Shown here: positions 11,830 through 23,085 of the stretch, one piece after another | Layout of the letters: each line of letters begins with the position of its first letter | How positions within the stretch are numbered: position 1 is the first letter of the stretch | NCBI GenBank assembly: GCA_004352715.1 | Contig: SCFE01000107.1 | Span: 1,652,330 to 1,716,329, forward strand | Direction: 5' to 3' | Source of the DNA: Hofstenia miamia | Lineage: Eukaryota > Xenacoelomorpha > Acoela | DNA length: 64,000 nucleotides | Notes under the pieces: model-generated | Databases searched by the model: none | Told to the model about the DNA's origin: nothing | Seen by the model: the letters and a program-made list of their open reading frames with translations, nothing else | Made by a program: the position numbers and the translations under genes

Positions 11830-12420
11830 AGGTGCCAAGTTTCCTAGAAATAAGAAGAATTCGATGACAATTTCATAGTAAATGCTGTTAAAGGCTTTAC
11901 TTAAATCGATGAATGCAATGCTGTTGGTAATGTTTCTATTATGCAAATTGTTGGATCTCCTTTTTTGAATATCGCGGTTACATCAAACCTCTATATAAAA
12001 AGGAAATTTGATACATTGATGGCTTAATTGCATGCAAAAACTAGATATTCATCAAAGTACCTAATGTATTTCTTAATTACAAATATAGAAATATTGCTAC
12101 TTCCGCATGATATGTTAGTATCTTCTATTGTACCTCTTTGCCTTGGTATGTTTCTCGATTTTTAAATATAAGATTAAAATGGTTAGCAATAAGTTTTGAT
12201 CAGTACACATTTTTCCATTAACATCAATTTCCTTAATATCTGAAGATATGCCTTTCTCTTTGTTTAGAAATTTATTTCCAAACCTTTATTTGTCTTTTTA
12301 TAGTTCTAAACTTTCATAGAATTTCTTTCTTTTTTGTAGCTCGCTAGTTCTGATTTTACCTGTTTTTAATAAACAAGATTTAAATTTGAAATTTTATTAC
12401 GAAGTGCTTTAAAGTGTTCT
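11830..12420 (-). pseudogene. LINE reverse transcriptase fragment
   Basis: On the minus strand, pieces of a non-LTR reverse transcriptase appear in different frames. One resembles the region just before the RT domain (EIDVNGKMCTDQNLL, about 12150-12250). Then come VTAIFKKGDP (about 11950-11980) and IAFIDLSKAFNS (about 11885-11920), matching the conserved FKKGD-like motif and the first catalytic-Asp motif of LINE polymerases. Frame changes and stops separate the pieces. Downstream RT motifs are not found. It is an old 5'-truncated or decayed copy. Confidence 0.62.
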
Positions 12421-12758
12421 CATTTTCAATATCTAATTTTTTAATATTCTTATCATGTGAACTACAATATTTACCAATCTTAAAAAGACTAGCTAATATT
12501 TCTTTTGGGGCTTTTTTGACAAAGGCCTGACAAGCATAATATACATCCATTTAGATGTTTTTAGTTTAATTTTTTGCAAATTTAAAATTGAAATCAGCAA
12601 TGTGATTTTGAGTACATCTCTTTATCTTAATTGGTATTTTTACTTATTACCTTCTCCAAGAAGACAGTTTTTGCCTCTGTTTGCTTGACTGTCTGTCTGC
12701 TTATCTGTTTTAATCAAGATCTCTCAAAAAATAATGAGTGGATCTTTATGAAAATAAA

Positions 12759-12794
<36 letters not shown>

Positions 12795-13897
12795 TGTAAT
12801 ATACCACCAACAAGTTCTAGTCTCCAATAATATCTTAAGTATTATTTTGTTTTTGTATAAAACACGAGTGTGTTATTAAGCTTTAGATAGATGCTAGAAT
12901 CAAAACATTGACTTAAAACCAACCAGAGATCCAACTATTGGCGTATAATCACAAAACTTGCTGAAGATCAGACCAATTATCTGGTAATAGAAAATTCTAG
13001 TACTAAAAGTAACAGAAAATTAGTCTTTGCCTTAAAGCTTAGTTTTTTTCTAATTGCTAAGTTTATGTGTCAGATAACCAATTCTCCCAGACAGTTGAAG
13101 CCCGTGAAGATCAATTGTAAAATCTATATGTATATTTTGTATAGGATGTTTTAGAGTGGTTTTCAGAATATAATTTCATCAATTGCTCTTGATAATGAAG
13201 GGGAAGCAATATGCTCCATTAGATTTAAAATTTCTCAACAATAATCACAATGCGGTTTATTATAAGGTTCATGTCCATTAAGCCATAAATCTACCAAGTT
13301 TTTAAACTAATTTAATGTCCTTTCAACAGTTAGACCTAATTTTGCGATTTTTCAGGCAGTGCAGTCCTATAATGTTTTCAATGGGTTATATATATGCACA
13401 TGACAGCTAGTGTTATTCTTTTTAAGTCATTTTTCATTCATGGGTAGCAGAAAATTTTAAAAATAAAAGGTTTTATCTTATGAAAACCACTAAAAATTTA
13501 TTATATTTCAATATTTACATGAAGTTTAGACAGTTTTTGAAAATAGGGATATAATATGGGGGTGTATAGGAGTGGGGGTGATGGAAAGGGGACATCGCTC
13601 TCCCTGTTTAGCTAACAAATAAGAATATTAAAGCAACGCAATAATTAAATTCTATATTTTTCGTAACAATAACAGACGCATTTTATACTGCTTGTTTAAC
13701 CTTCTATATAAAATTTTAATGAAGAAAGGGCATGACGTAATTTAATAAATCGTGAAAAATTTTATTATGAATATTATTTTTATACAATTTGTCCATCATC
13801 CAACACTAGAGTTTAAAAAAATAAATTTTGGAATACCCCTAATGTACATAGTATTATTTAGACTCCAGTTCAGATGCTAAAATGAATTTAATTGCAG
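12421..13897. other. AT-rich noncoding stretch
   Basis: No gene is supported. It includes a TA microsatellite at about 12762-12791 and a G-rich patch at 13555-13600. The right end (gaatttaattgcag) is a plausible splice acceptor for the next gene. Confidence 0.5.
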
Positions 13898-15168
13898 ACG
13901 TCCAGGAAATCGTTTCGATCCCAAATGTTCAGCCTACTTCAGCAAATGAAACATTTTCGGACAAAATATAGAAATGGTGTACTTCTGAGAGAATTCCTCA
14001 CACATCAGTCAATAAATTATTAAACATTTTGAAAGAAGAGGGATTTATTTGTCCAACTGATGCCCGAACTTTGCTAAGGACTTCGTATACATCAGTCTCT
14101 ACAATTTCTTGCGGATCTGGAAAATTTATTTATTTAACTATTAGAAAATGGATAGAAGAGCTAATTAATACAAAACCGATGCTATTTAATTCAGAGACAA
14201 TTCAAGTAAGTTTGAATATAGATGGGCTGCTTCTATGTGAAAGCTCATTAACAGCATTTTGGCCTATATTAATGAAATTAGCGAACTCAGAATCATTGGA
14301 TGCTAGTATAAATTTGAAGTTTGGAAGAATTATCCCGTGTTATAAAACCAAGTCCAAGTTTACTATTGAATTTTCGGACAGTACCGGTCCTAGATTTTTT
14401 ATGAATATGCTAAATTACTTGTTTAAATATTGGATGGATTGGATTTTTTGTTGGGACAGCAAAGCCTGACATTCATGATTTTCTAAACGACTTAGTAGCA
14501 GAAATACGCCATTTGGAAGATGATGGTGTTTCATTTAATGATAAAGTGTTTACTTTTAAGTTATAGTTTCTTATTTGTGATTCTCCTGCAAAAAGCTTCA
14601 TAAAGCAGACAAAATCGCACAAAGGATATTTTTCATGTCATTATTGTACAACAGAATAAGGGGAATATTTTAACACAATGAGCTTTTCGGAAGCAGCCAA
14701 GAGCTCAGAATGAATGCTAGTTTTCGTGCAAAAAGTAATGGTGAACACCATATTGGTATTTCACCTTTTGAGAATATTAACATGAACATGGTTTTAGATT
14801 TCCCAATAGATTATATATGTGATGAAAATGGAAGTCTAAACAAAGATTTTCTAAATTCAATGCTGTGAAATTTTGCTAATTTAACATTTCATTTATTCTT
14901 TTTAAATTTAAAATTGCTAAATCGCGAAAAGACTTAGTTGTTTGAATTAAAGGTTGTTTCTTTAATGCCGAAAATAAAAAGGTTTTATTCTGTTTTTAAG
15001 TGCTCATATTATAAAAAAAGGATCACTTGGAAGGTTCTCTTAAATAAATATCAGGCTTATTTCAAAGATTGCAAAAGAATGCTTGCTTCCTCTATAATTG
15101 AATGTCAAGCCATTTCAAAGAAACAACAGCCGATCTATTATCCAATTAAGAAAGAAGAAAGGAGCTTA

Positions 15169-16501
15169 TGAAAGTGACATTAAAATCTTATAATAATGTA
15201 AATGGCAGTTATTTTTGGAAAAATGGATGGAAAACGTGATGAAGACCCAATCAGAAAATGATAACGTCAAAAAGCCTATAAAACATCCAAAAAAAATAAA
15301 ATAAGAGACAGAGAAGAAACGTCAAATTCTCGAACAGTTACCTCTCGTCAAAGATAGTCAGTTGTTTGTACTTCGTAATTTTGGTAACGCTCTCTCTCTC
15401 TGACAGAGAGAATTCTTAGAAGAAAATTTGGCATCTGAGCAACCAGCGTAGTTTGGTTTCAGTTTTCTCTATCAAGACTCAGTCAAAATCTCAGTTTGTT
15501 CCCGTCATCCAGATTTAATCGCTCCCAAACATTTTGGAATTTGATTTAAGTTGTTAGAATTAAGAACGTCCATTTGGTCTCTAATCTTTTTAGTTATTCC
15601 AGATTTTTCAATATATAGTTTATTGTTATTTGTATGAATATATCCTTAGTGTAAATATAAATCAGTTAGCAAAAGATTCTTTGTTTATCTTAATTAAGTT
15701 ATCTATAGAGTAAACGATCTTTCAAATTTGCATCTTAACTTTAAGAGAATCTGAAGGAAAATATTCGGGAAAATCTCTTAATTCCGAGACTTCAAGTATT
15801 ATCTATTACTCTGAGTGCAATAATTAGCAACTTTATTTTCCTCAACAAAACATTAAGTGCTTTCAGCGAAATGATATTACCATGCCGCGAGGAATTCCTT
15901 ATTGTTTCCTTAAAAACGTTATAGTAGAGAACAAAGAAACGCATCGTGCACATAGGTTAACACGGGTTTAAATAAGAGTGGGAAGTAAATAGTAAACCTG
16001 ATCTTTTATAGTAACTGGGTTTTAGTGATAGTGCGTATCAACGAAATCTGTGATAAATCGAGTGGGAGGTTTTTTTCAAATATTTGACTGGAAGGAACTT
16101 TTGTAAAAATTTCTTTGGGAATAATCTTATAAAAACACCTCACAGTTCTGCTTCTGATTTAGGGGAATTGATTGAACAACAACATACTTTAATTGTATGC
16201 GTAATTCTTGAATTGAATTATTATTTATTGCAGGTAATTTGTCAGATTGGTTATCTGGTCATGGACACTTGACCATTATATAGTTAATATATTTTTGGAA
16301 ATTATTATCTACTGTTTAGTTTTTCATCGTAATTCAGTAAATAGCTGGAATTGCGAGTCTGGTCTATTTTTGCAAGGCAGACATAGTTAGTGAAACGGAG
16401 TTTTTAAGAGACTAAAATCTTTAGTTGGATAAGTTGATTTGTTTGACGCAGTAAGTTTCTAAGTGATAATCTTGGTTCATTAAAAATCCTTTTTCACTAC
16501 A
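15169..16501 (+). mobile_element. Solo-LTR-like repeat, copy B, inside the transposase gene
   Basis: It begins TGAAAGTGACATTAAAAT and ends TTTTTCACTACA. Along the way it matches copy A (7518-8912, opposite strand): a CCAAT word then TATAAAA (about 15247-15290), gtttgttcccgtcatccag, gaatatatccttagtgtaaa, aactgggttttagtgata and ataagttgatt. It interrupts the transposase-like frame: coding sense ends at its left edge and resumes at about 16540. No target duplication is clear. A 62-codon open frame inside it (16084-16272) has no family features. Confidence 0.62.
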
Positions 16502-17260
16502 TATACATCTAGTTTACTTAGTTGTGGTAAAAAAAACTTTTATATATATGGCTTGGAAAAGTTCGTGGTGTTTTTACTGGAAGACTATCATCCAGTAATG
16601 TATTATGTCTGAAGATATATCCCAGCTGAATTTGTCCGTAGTCTTCGAAAACTAGCTGATGCGGAAAGATGGAAGGCGATTGAGTTTCGTCAATTCCTCC
16701 TGGTTAGATTTCTCTTATATTTTTTTAATAATTATTATTTAGTATATGGGAATGATGGTATTAGAAGATAGTGTCAGCAAATTCATTTTCAGAAATTTTC
16801 TTTTTCTAAGCATTTCCATTAGGCTACATCTCAATTTTAAACTGAATAATGATGCCAATGAAATTGTGAATTACGCGCAAAACCTACTGTCATTTTTTGT
16901 GAAGCAATTCAAAACAGTATATGATTATGAAGTAGCTTTCATAATTGTTGCATTTGCCTCAGTTTGCCCTTCGGTTTGGGCCATTGAATAATTTTTCTTG
17001 TTATATTTTTGAAAACTATCTTGGATTCATTAAAAAAATGCTGAGATCACCGAACTTGCCATTAGAAAAAGTAGTGAAATGATATCCAAAAATGGCCAAG
17101 TTCTCTCCTAATTTTCTCAAGCAATCGAAATAATCTATAACCTATATCAGTACATGCTCTACATTTTGTAGAAACTTCTGGTAAATTGATTGCTATTGTG
17201 GCTTTAGTTGACTTGATTAGCCTATGCCTCCAACAAAATACAGCTTGTAAATTACGCTTG

Positions 17261-17444
17261 CAAAAGGAATAGAGTTGTGGTGTTGTTGAGTTCATCACAT
17301 TCAGGAAGTAACATTAGTCAAGAGCCTCAACTCAAGTCACAAATAATATTGGACTACAACAAGGGCAAAGGCGGAATCGATATTATGGATGAAAATATTG
17401 AGGAATTTACATGTAGGAGAAAGACTCGCCGTTCCAATCTGTAA
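17261..17444 (+). pseudogene. piggyBac transposase C-terminal fragment
   Basis: In one frame this encodes VVVLLSSSHSG, then QIILDYNKGKGGIDIMDENI and CRRKTRRS before a stop. The DYNKxKGGxDxxD block followed by a basic RRKTRR-like stretch marks the end of the DDE domain in piggyBac transposases. Only about 60 residues survive. It sits within the transposase-like gene at 13898-17793, so it is probably a later insertion that decayed. Confidence 0.8.
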
Positions 17445-17878
17445 AATTTGTATGATACCTGTCTGTCCAGCTCATAGAATTTTAGTAAAAAAGGAATTTT
17501 GTCTCTTATGTACTAAATGAAATTATATTTTCTCATATCTTTGCCGTTTTTGTTGCATGTTACAATTTGTAGAGCAAAAGATTTCCAAGGGTTTCGATTA
17601 TTGCAAAACAATTTGTTTAAAAAAAAGGTTTCTTTACAATACCTTAAATTCATCATCTGTTGGAATCTATGAGCTAAGTAATTTGTCAACGCCTCAAAAT
17701 ATCAGAGTTACCGATCCCATGCAAATTGAAAAAGTTTGTGTTTTTCCAAAGAATGGTGTTTCTGTTTGTATACCTTTAATACATTGCTTATAAATTCTTT
17801 ACTGCTTTTTTAATATTGCTTTATAGAAATAAATATATAATTATTTTAGCACACTTAATGTTTGTAATGTTTCAGAAA

Positions 17879-18737
17879 ATGTACGTTATTGTTAGATTGC
17901 TTAATTCTAAAGCAATTGATTATTTTCCTGCTATTTGGCTGGATGATCACAATGATGAAGTCATCCGTTATCCATTGAACAATGCGGCGATGCATAGAAA
18001 GAAACTAAGTATACCTCAGCAAGAATGGGAGGTATATGGCGTGTATATTTTGAGTTATGCCCGTACGACTTTGTCATTTATAATTTCAATTGAATTACTA
18101 TTTAGAAACTGAAGCTGCCAGTCGATTAAATTGAAAACTATTCAAATTTATCAGCGGATGAACCATCAAGAAGAACTCGTGGCCCCGTCATGCGATTTTC
18201 TCCTCCAGAAATAGAAAATATTTCGCCGATTAAATGGTATTCATATTATATTTAAATACTAATTATAGAAATTTTAATGTTACAAGATTTTAGATCCAAA
18301 CATAAGTCTAGTAATTCCAATGATTACATCCAGATGGGAACTCCTCAGCCTCCTCCATATCTTAATACATACATTCAACTAGTAACTCCTGAATTAAATG
18401 TTGCGGCGTAATTTTTTTCATTTTTTTACTAAACATTCATTTCAACAAACAGTTGCACAAATTAACTCTCATTCAGAAGCCATCATGTATGTTAAATAAA
18501 AATAACTTTGTTTGAATTTCTTATTTTTCTAGACACATTGAAGAAAAGTTGAATGTATTATCCAAAATTCTGATTGGTCATGATAAAAAGATAAAGCAAG
18601 TATACAGTCAAATCTGCAATAAGGATGTTCCAAATTTACAATTTAGAATACAACCCAAATCAACATTAGATAAACTGGAATCTTTAAATCAATCATTGAA
18701 GAATGATTCCTTTATGAACAATTTAGTGAGTTATTCA

Positions 18738-18774
<37 letters not shown>

Positions 18775-19131
18775 CCTACAAAATAATTGGAATTTAGCTT
18801 GACTTTCCCGTATTTATAGGTTGAATTTCTGTCCAGTCTTGGTGGTGAAAGTACAAATATGAAGTGTCGAAGGATGCTTAATAGAATATTTGCTATTGAA
18901 TTAATGGCCTATATGAATTGGCTGAGGAAGAACAACAAATATCCTTTGTGGAGATACAATGAAATTGTTGTTGATATTCAAAGTTTATAATTGTTTTTTT
19001 AAAGATTGCTTTATAAAATTTTAGATTCCATAAAAAGAACAGACAACAAAATTTCAACATTTGAAATTGATGAAGTGATAAAGAAATGCTTAAAGAACAT
19101 ACCAAGCTTAATGAAAAAGCGATCTGTATAA
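17879..19131 (+). CDS. DUF4806 protein gene, about seven exons, one in-frame stop
   Basis: After an acceptor (gtttcag) exon 1 starts MYVIVRLLNSKAIDYFPAIW and ends in QQEWEVYG-type sequence, the N-terminal module typical of DUF4806 proteins. Probable exons are 17879-18031, 18106-18235, about 18296-18410, about 18454-18488, 18534-18724, 18821-18978 and 19025-19131. The ag and gt borders keep phase except at the weak donor before the last exon. The last three carry the DUF4806 core (STLDKLESLNQSLKN, EFLSSLGG, CRRMLNRIFAIELMAYMNW) and end FEIDEVIKKCLKNI...SV. Exon 2 contains TAA at 18127-18129, the only clear break. The function of DUF4806 is unknown. It lies just downstream and co-oriented with the transposase-like gene, as in two-gene transposons. 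Confidence 0.75.
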
Positions 19132-19164
19132 GTTTCATTAATTATATATATATATATATATATA

Positions 19165-19950
19165 CAGTACTGGCCAAAAGTTTGGGAACAGTAACCTGAC
19201 TAAAGCATGTTTTATGCCATTTCCTGGTAACTTCGCAAAATTCCTGGTATTCCCAATTTTTTCTTAGAATTTACAACAGAATCATTTAGCCAATCAAATT
19301 AACACAAATTTAGATTTACACACAATACATTTTCACTGAAAAAGCACTATCTTTATAGTTTGAAATATGGTCTGTGGTAGTGAAATTTCACCAGCAAAGC
19401 GTGCTCAAGTTCATATCTTGTACAAGGAGGGGTACAATTATCACGCTATAGCTGTTAGAATGGGCGTGTCAGTATCTTTGGGATCCAGAAGTGTTACTTG
19501 CTATCAGCTCCTGCAAAATATTTCCTCTTGCAAGCGGTCTGGAAGACCAAAAATGACAACCCCTCAGACTGAAAATCTCATTCACTATTACGTCGTCAAT
19601 CAATCATTCTCTTCATCTTCTGAAGTCAAAGCAAATCTAGGTGTGGTAGTGCAGAATGTATCAACACACACCAAAGATTCAACACACGTTACACACAACA
19701 AACTGTCTGCTCAGAACCTTCTGTGATGATTTGGGGTGCTATAACTGTGAATGGATGTGCTGGTCTGCATTTTGTTTCTCACAACGAGAAAGTCACAGCC
19801 AAAGCCTACATCAAAATAATTCAGGAGAAATTTCCCATGTTTATGCAGCTTTGCGGAACATCTGTACTACAACAAGATGGTCCTCCTTGCCACAGCGCCA
19901 AAGTTGTGAAATAGTGGATTGCATCACAAAACTGTAGGCTGCTTGAGAAC
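19165..19950 (+). mobile_element. Truncated Tc1-like transposon with transposase pieces
   Basis: The left end (after a TA target and TA microsatellite) matches the solo end at 9270. A transposase N-terminus follows from an ATG at 19367 (EISPAKRAQVHILYKEGYNY, helix-turn-helix region; SGRPKMTTPQTENLI). A catalytic part lies at 19723-19914 (MIWGAITVNGCAGLHF; VLQQDGPPCHSAKVVK, second Asp of the DDE triad). The part carrying the first catalytic Asp is missing between about 19680 and 19720. TAG at 19912-19914 breaks the protein just after KVVK. No right terminal repeat is found before 20000. The copy is dead. Confidence 0.85.
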
Positions 19951-20089
19951 TGGTGATTCACGGTAAAGCCGGATTTTAAAAGCTAATAACTTTTTTTATT
20001 AAGAATGATACAGTTGTATATTGAACATTATTATAGCACATACATGTTAGCATTGATTGTTCAAATCCTAAAAGCAAGCAACTACTTTT

Positions 20090-20800
20090 ACCCATTCAAG
20101 ATGGCGATAGTCCAGCAACTAACTGAAGAAGACATGGCCCATCGAAGAGTGTTTGCTGAATCTGAGTTGCAACTTCTGCAAGATGATCCTGAATCTTTCA
20201 ATTTGTTCATGGCATCTGATGAGGCCAATTTCTATCTAAGCAGTGTCATGAATCGCCATAATTGCAGGTATTGATCAGACCACAATCCAAATTGGCACCA
20301 AGAGGTACCTCTGAAAAGCCTGAAGGTTGTTGTGTAGGCAGCCATATGCAAGGGAGGTGTCATTGATCCGTTTTTCTTTGAAGACAATGTCAATGGATCC
20401 AATTATCTTAACATGTTGAAGCAATGTCTAATTCCTTACCTTCATCATAAACATGTCCTATGAAAAGTCAGGTTTCAAAAAAATGGTGCACCACCGAATT
20501 GGTGCTAAAGTGTAACAGAATTCCTGGATAACACTTTCACTCAATGTTGGATTGGTCGAGGTTCAGAGACAGTGCCTGCTAGAAGTTCGGACCTCAGTCC
20601 CTGTGATTTCTTTCTTTGGGGAAAAATCAAGAATGAATTGTACAAAACCAGTCATGCTTTATCAATCAACTGAAGGAAAGAATCAGTGCAGCTGTCACCA
20701 ATAGTGACTTGGACATGCTGTAGGTTCTGAATAATTGCATTAAGTGATTGGAAAAGTGTGGCATCATTAAAGGTGCTCATGTTGAACTTTGATAACTGAA
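20090..20800 (+). pseudogene. mariner-like DDE/D transposase relic
   Basis: Starting near MAIVQQLTEEDMAHRRVF, the reading gives FMASDEANFYLSSVMNRHNC (first catalytic Asp), then VVVWAAICKGGVIDPFFFED, then a gapped region with QKNGAPP where the family has a catalytic Asp next to Gly. It ends with SSDLSPCDFFLWGKIKNELY (third catalytic position). Stops and small frameshifts break it after 20274. The Asn in QKNGAPP is a loss of a catalytic residue. It ends about 30 bases before the Maverick left target duplication. Confidence 0.82.
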
Positions 20801-20827
20801 TTGTGAATGCTTATCATTCTGTTATAT

Positions 20828-20833
20828 AATACA
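20828..20833. other. Left target-site duplication AATACA of Maverick 1
   Basis: The six bases AATACA directly before the left terminus are repeated directly after the right terminus at 33214-33219. Six-base duplications are the rule for Maverick/Polinton insertion. Confidence 0.9.
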
Positions 20834-21284
20834 AGTAGTGATAGAAGACGAGGGGAGAACACGTAAAAACGCCTCTCATTGGTAGAGAGCCTATGACGTC
20901 ACATGTCATGTGACAGACCGTGAATATTGGCGAAGATGATTTAATTAGTGACTCATCTCTACTTGACAGCTACTAATGTATTTTTTTGACAACTACTAAT
21001 TGATTTTCATGGTGATTCATTTACATGCTGAGTCAATTTTTACACTGTTTTGGTATGACTATTTTCATTTCATGTTAATATACATAGCTATATCACATGT
21101 TACAATTGTTTGCATACATTACATTAATATATACCTCGTTATTGTTTTTCCATAATTTCAAAAAATGTACATGTATAATATAATTTGGGAAAACTTTCAA
21201 AATCACATTTCGCATTTGTCAAAATTCATTGTAACACGTTTTATCATATCACGGCTTTTTTCAACCAATAATTAATTTTCATAA
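20834..21284 (+). repeat. Left terminal inverted repeat of Maverick 1
   Basis: It pairs with 32796-33213 in inverse orientation from AGTAGTGATAG to the word aattaattttcataa. It contains a palindromic TGACGTCA at 20894-20901 followed by catgtcatgtga. The small length difference comes from an extra tattttttt block in the left arm and other short indels. Confidence 0.88.
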
Positions 21285-21445
21285 ATTCAAATGTATTTCC
21301 ATTGGCTAGTCAATCTATATATTCACTTCATTTCTTCTGATAAAATCATTATTCCTCTTCTACACAATTTCATCTCTAACTTTTGGCAATGTCTGTTGAA
21401 ACACTAGCATCTAGTTCACTGAGTAGCCTGTTTGATGATCTATGN

Positions 21446-22350
21446 CAGCTACTAATGTATTTTTTTGACAACTACTAATTGATTTTCATGGTGATTCATT
21501 TACATGCTGAGTCAATTTTTACACTGTTTTGGTATGACTATTTTCATTTCATGTTAATATACATAGCTATATCACATGTTACAATTGTTTGCATACATTA
21601 CATTAATATATACCTCGTTATTGTTTTTCCATAATTTCAAAAAATGTACATGTATAATATAATTTGGGAAAACTTTCAAAATCACATTTCGCATTTGTCA
21701 AAATTCATTGTAACACGTTTTATCATATCACGGCTTTTTTCAACCAATAATTAATTTTCATAAATTCAAATGTATTTCCATTGGCTAGTCAATCTATATA
21801 TTCACTTCATTTCTTCTGATAAAATCATTATTCCTCTTCTACACAATTTCATCTCTAACTTNGTGAATATTGGCGAAGATGATTTAATTAGTGACTCATC
21901 TCTACTTGACAGCTACTAATGTATTTTTAAGTGTATCTACTAATGGATTTCAATTAGTGATTCATGATATTTTTTAATTGATTTTATGATTAATGTTAGG
22001 GCCATTTTTACACTGTTTTGGTATGACTAATTTCATTTCATGTTAATATACATAGCTATATCACATGTTACAATTGTTTGCATACATTACATTAATATAT
22101 ACCTCGTTATTGTTTTTCCATAATTTCAAAAAATGTACATGTATAATATAATTTGGGAAAACTTTCAAAATCACATTTCGCATTTGTCAAAATTCATTGT
22201 AACACGTTTTATCATATCACAGCTTTTTTCAACCAATAATTAATTTTCATAAATTCAAATGTATTTCCATTGGCTAGTCAATCTATATATTCACTTCATT
22301 TCTTCTGATAAAATCATTATTCCTCTTCTACACAATTTCATCTCTAACTT
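21446..22350 (+). repeat. Two further copies of the left TIR interior after single-n joins
   Basis: 21446-21861 repeats 20967-21383 almost base for base. 21863-22350 repeats it again but with a different 5' part (ttaagtgtatctactaatgg ... gttagggcc) that matches the inner right terminus at 30890-31000 better. Each copy starts right after an n (21445, 21862), and the first copy already runs into the start of the FLP gene before jumping back. I read this as alleles or paralogous ends stitched together. Confidence 0.8.
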
Positions 22351-22356
22351 TTGGCA

Positions 22357-22912
22357 ATGTCTGTTGAAACACTAGCATCTAGTTCACTGAGTAGCCTGTT
22401 TGATGATCTATGCACAACTCCACCACCATCACATGGTTATAACCCCCTAACACAAGAGATGATTATCACACCACCCGCGCCTGTAAAAGAAAAACACAAG
22501 GTTCAACACAAACAAAGGCGTCCTACAGTCAATAACAATGCAATTGTCTTCCCCATCTCCAACATGGATGAGGACGACAATGTTTTACAATGCTTAAACA
22601 ATGTCAACTCCCAACTGCTACTATCATCTCATACTTTTTCAAGCACATGCCCTGCTAGCAAACTTCCTAAAAAAACAATGGTTTACAATCAAAGACGCTG
22701 TTCAGCTGAATATGAGATATGGTATCACAGTAAAGATTAAACTCAGCAATGGGTTTAATTACTTTCTTCCTAGACGTTATGTTAACGCGCTCAGTGAAAA
22801 TTGCAAGACTTTGGTAAATAAAAAACTTTTCCGCAATGATGATATGGAAACCTCGTCTGGTGGTAATAATGTAAATTGGATTGTATTGGAGTTTAGCAAA
22901 ATAAAAATATAG
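22357..22912 (+). pseudogene. FLP-motif small gene, copy 1 (frameshifted)
   Basis: The likely start is ATG at 22357 (MSVETLASSSLSSLFDDLCT), just inside the left TIR. The N-terminal half is low-complexity and Pro/Ser/Thr-rich with a basic patch (KEKHKVQHKQRR). The C-terminal half, in another frame, reads WFTIKDAVQLNMRYGITVKI, then FNYFLPRRYVNALSE, ending at 22912. The frames meet at a run of seven A (22669-22675). A related gene lies on the other strand at 24255-24738, and a third copy begins at 63858. Small proteins with a YG...FLPxRY block are common beside protein-primed PolB genes in invertebrate genomes. Their function is unknown to me. The break may be an allele or sequencing indel. Confidence 0.65.
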
Positions 22913-23085
22913 CTTTGTTTCATCATTACTTTTTCATCATGTAACACTATTTTAATAAAATATTATACTAATAAAAAATTATCAATTACAAAAGACTTTA
23001 CAAGTCCTCTAACTCGAAAAATTTCATTTATATGTAAAACATGGTAATAAATAAATCAGAGTTTAAGAAAAATAGTAAAAATAAT
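22913..23085. other. Short AT-rich spacer between convergent genes
   Basis: It contains aataaa words serving both flanking genes (for example aataaaatatt near 22956 on the plus strand) and no open frame. Confidence 0.5.

Larger units (their letters stand above)
13898..17793 (+). pseudogene. Transposase-like gene, interrupted by an LTR and a piggyBac piece
   Basis: This resembles a large family of intron-containing transposase-like proteins in cnidarians and other invertebrates. Recognisable segments come in the family's order: HTSVNKLLNILKEEGF and DARTLLRTS; SLNIDGLLLCESSLTAFWPI; KPDIHDFLNDLVAEIR; FLICDSPAKSF followed by SHKGYFSCHYC (probable metal-binding Cys pair); AEFVRSLRKLADAERWKAIE; YAQNLLSFFVKQFKTVYD; and a C-terminal YNTLNSSSVGIYELSNLST ending at 17793. 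A GT-AG intron fits at 16705-16743. Breaks include TAG at 13969-13971, a frameshift near 14440-14465, and further stops after 14560. The LTR at 15169-16501 splits the gene and itself supplies a TGA. A piggyBac fragment lies at 17261-17444. The superfamily name is uncertain. Confidence 0.72.

Noticed and set aside
17062-17298. 78-codon minus-strand frame
   Set aside because: It lies opposite the piggyBac fragment and transposase remnant on the plus strand and has no family features.
18549-18797. 82-codon frame ending in an Ile-Tyr run
   Set aside because: Its tail is the TA microsatellite inside an intron. The real coding part is exon 5 of the DUF4806 gene, ending at 18724.
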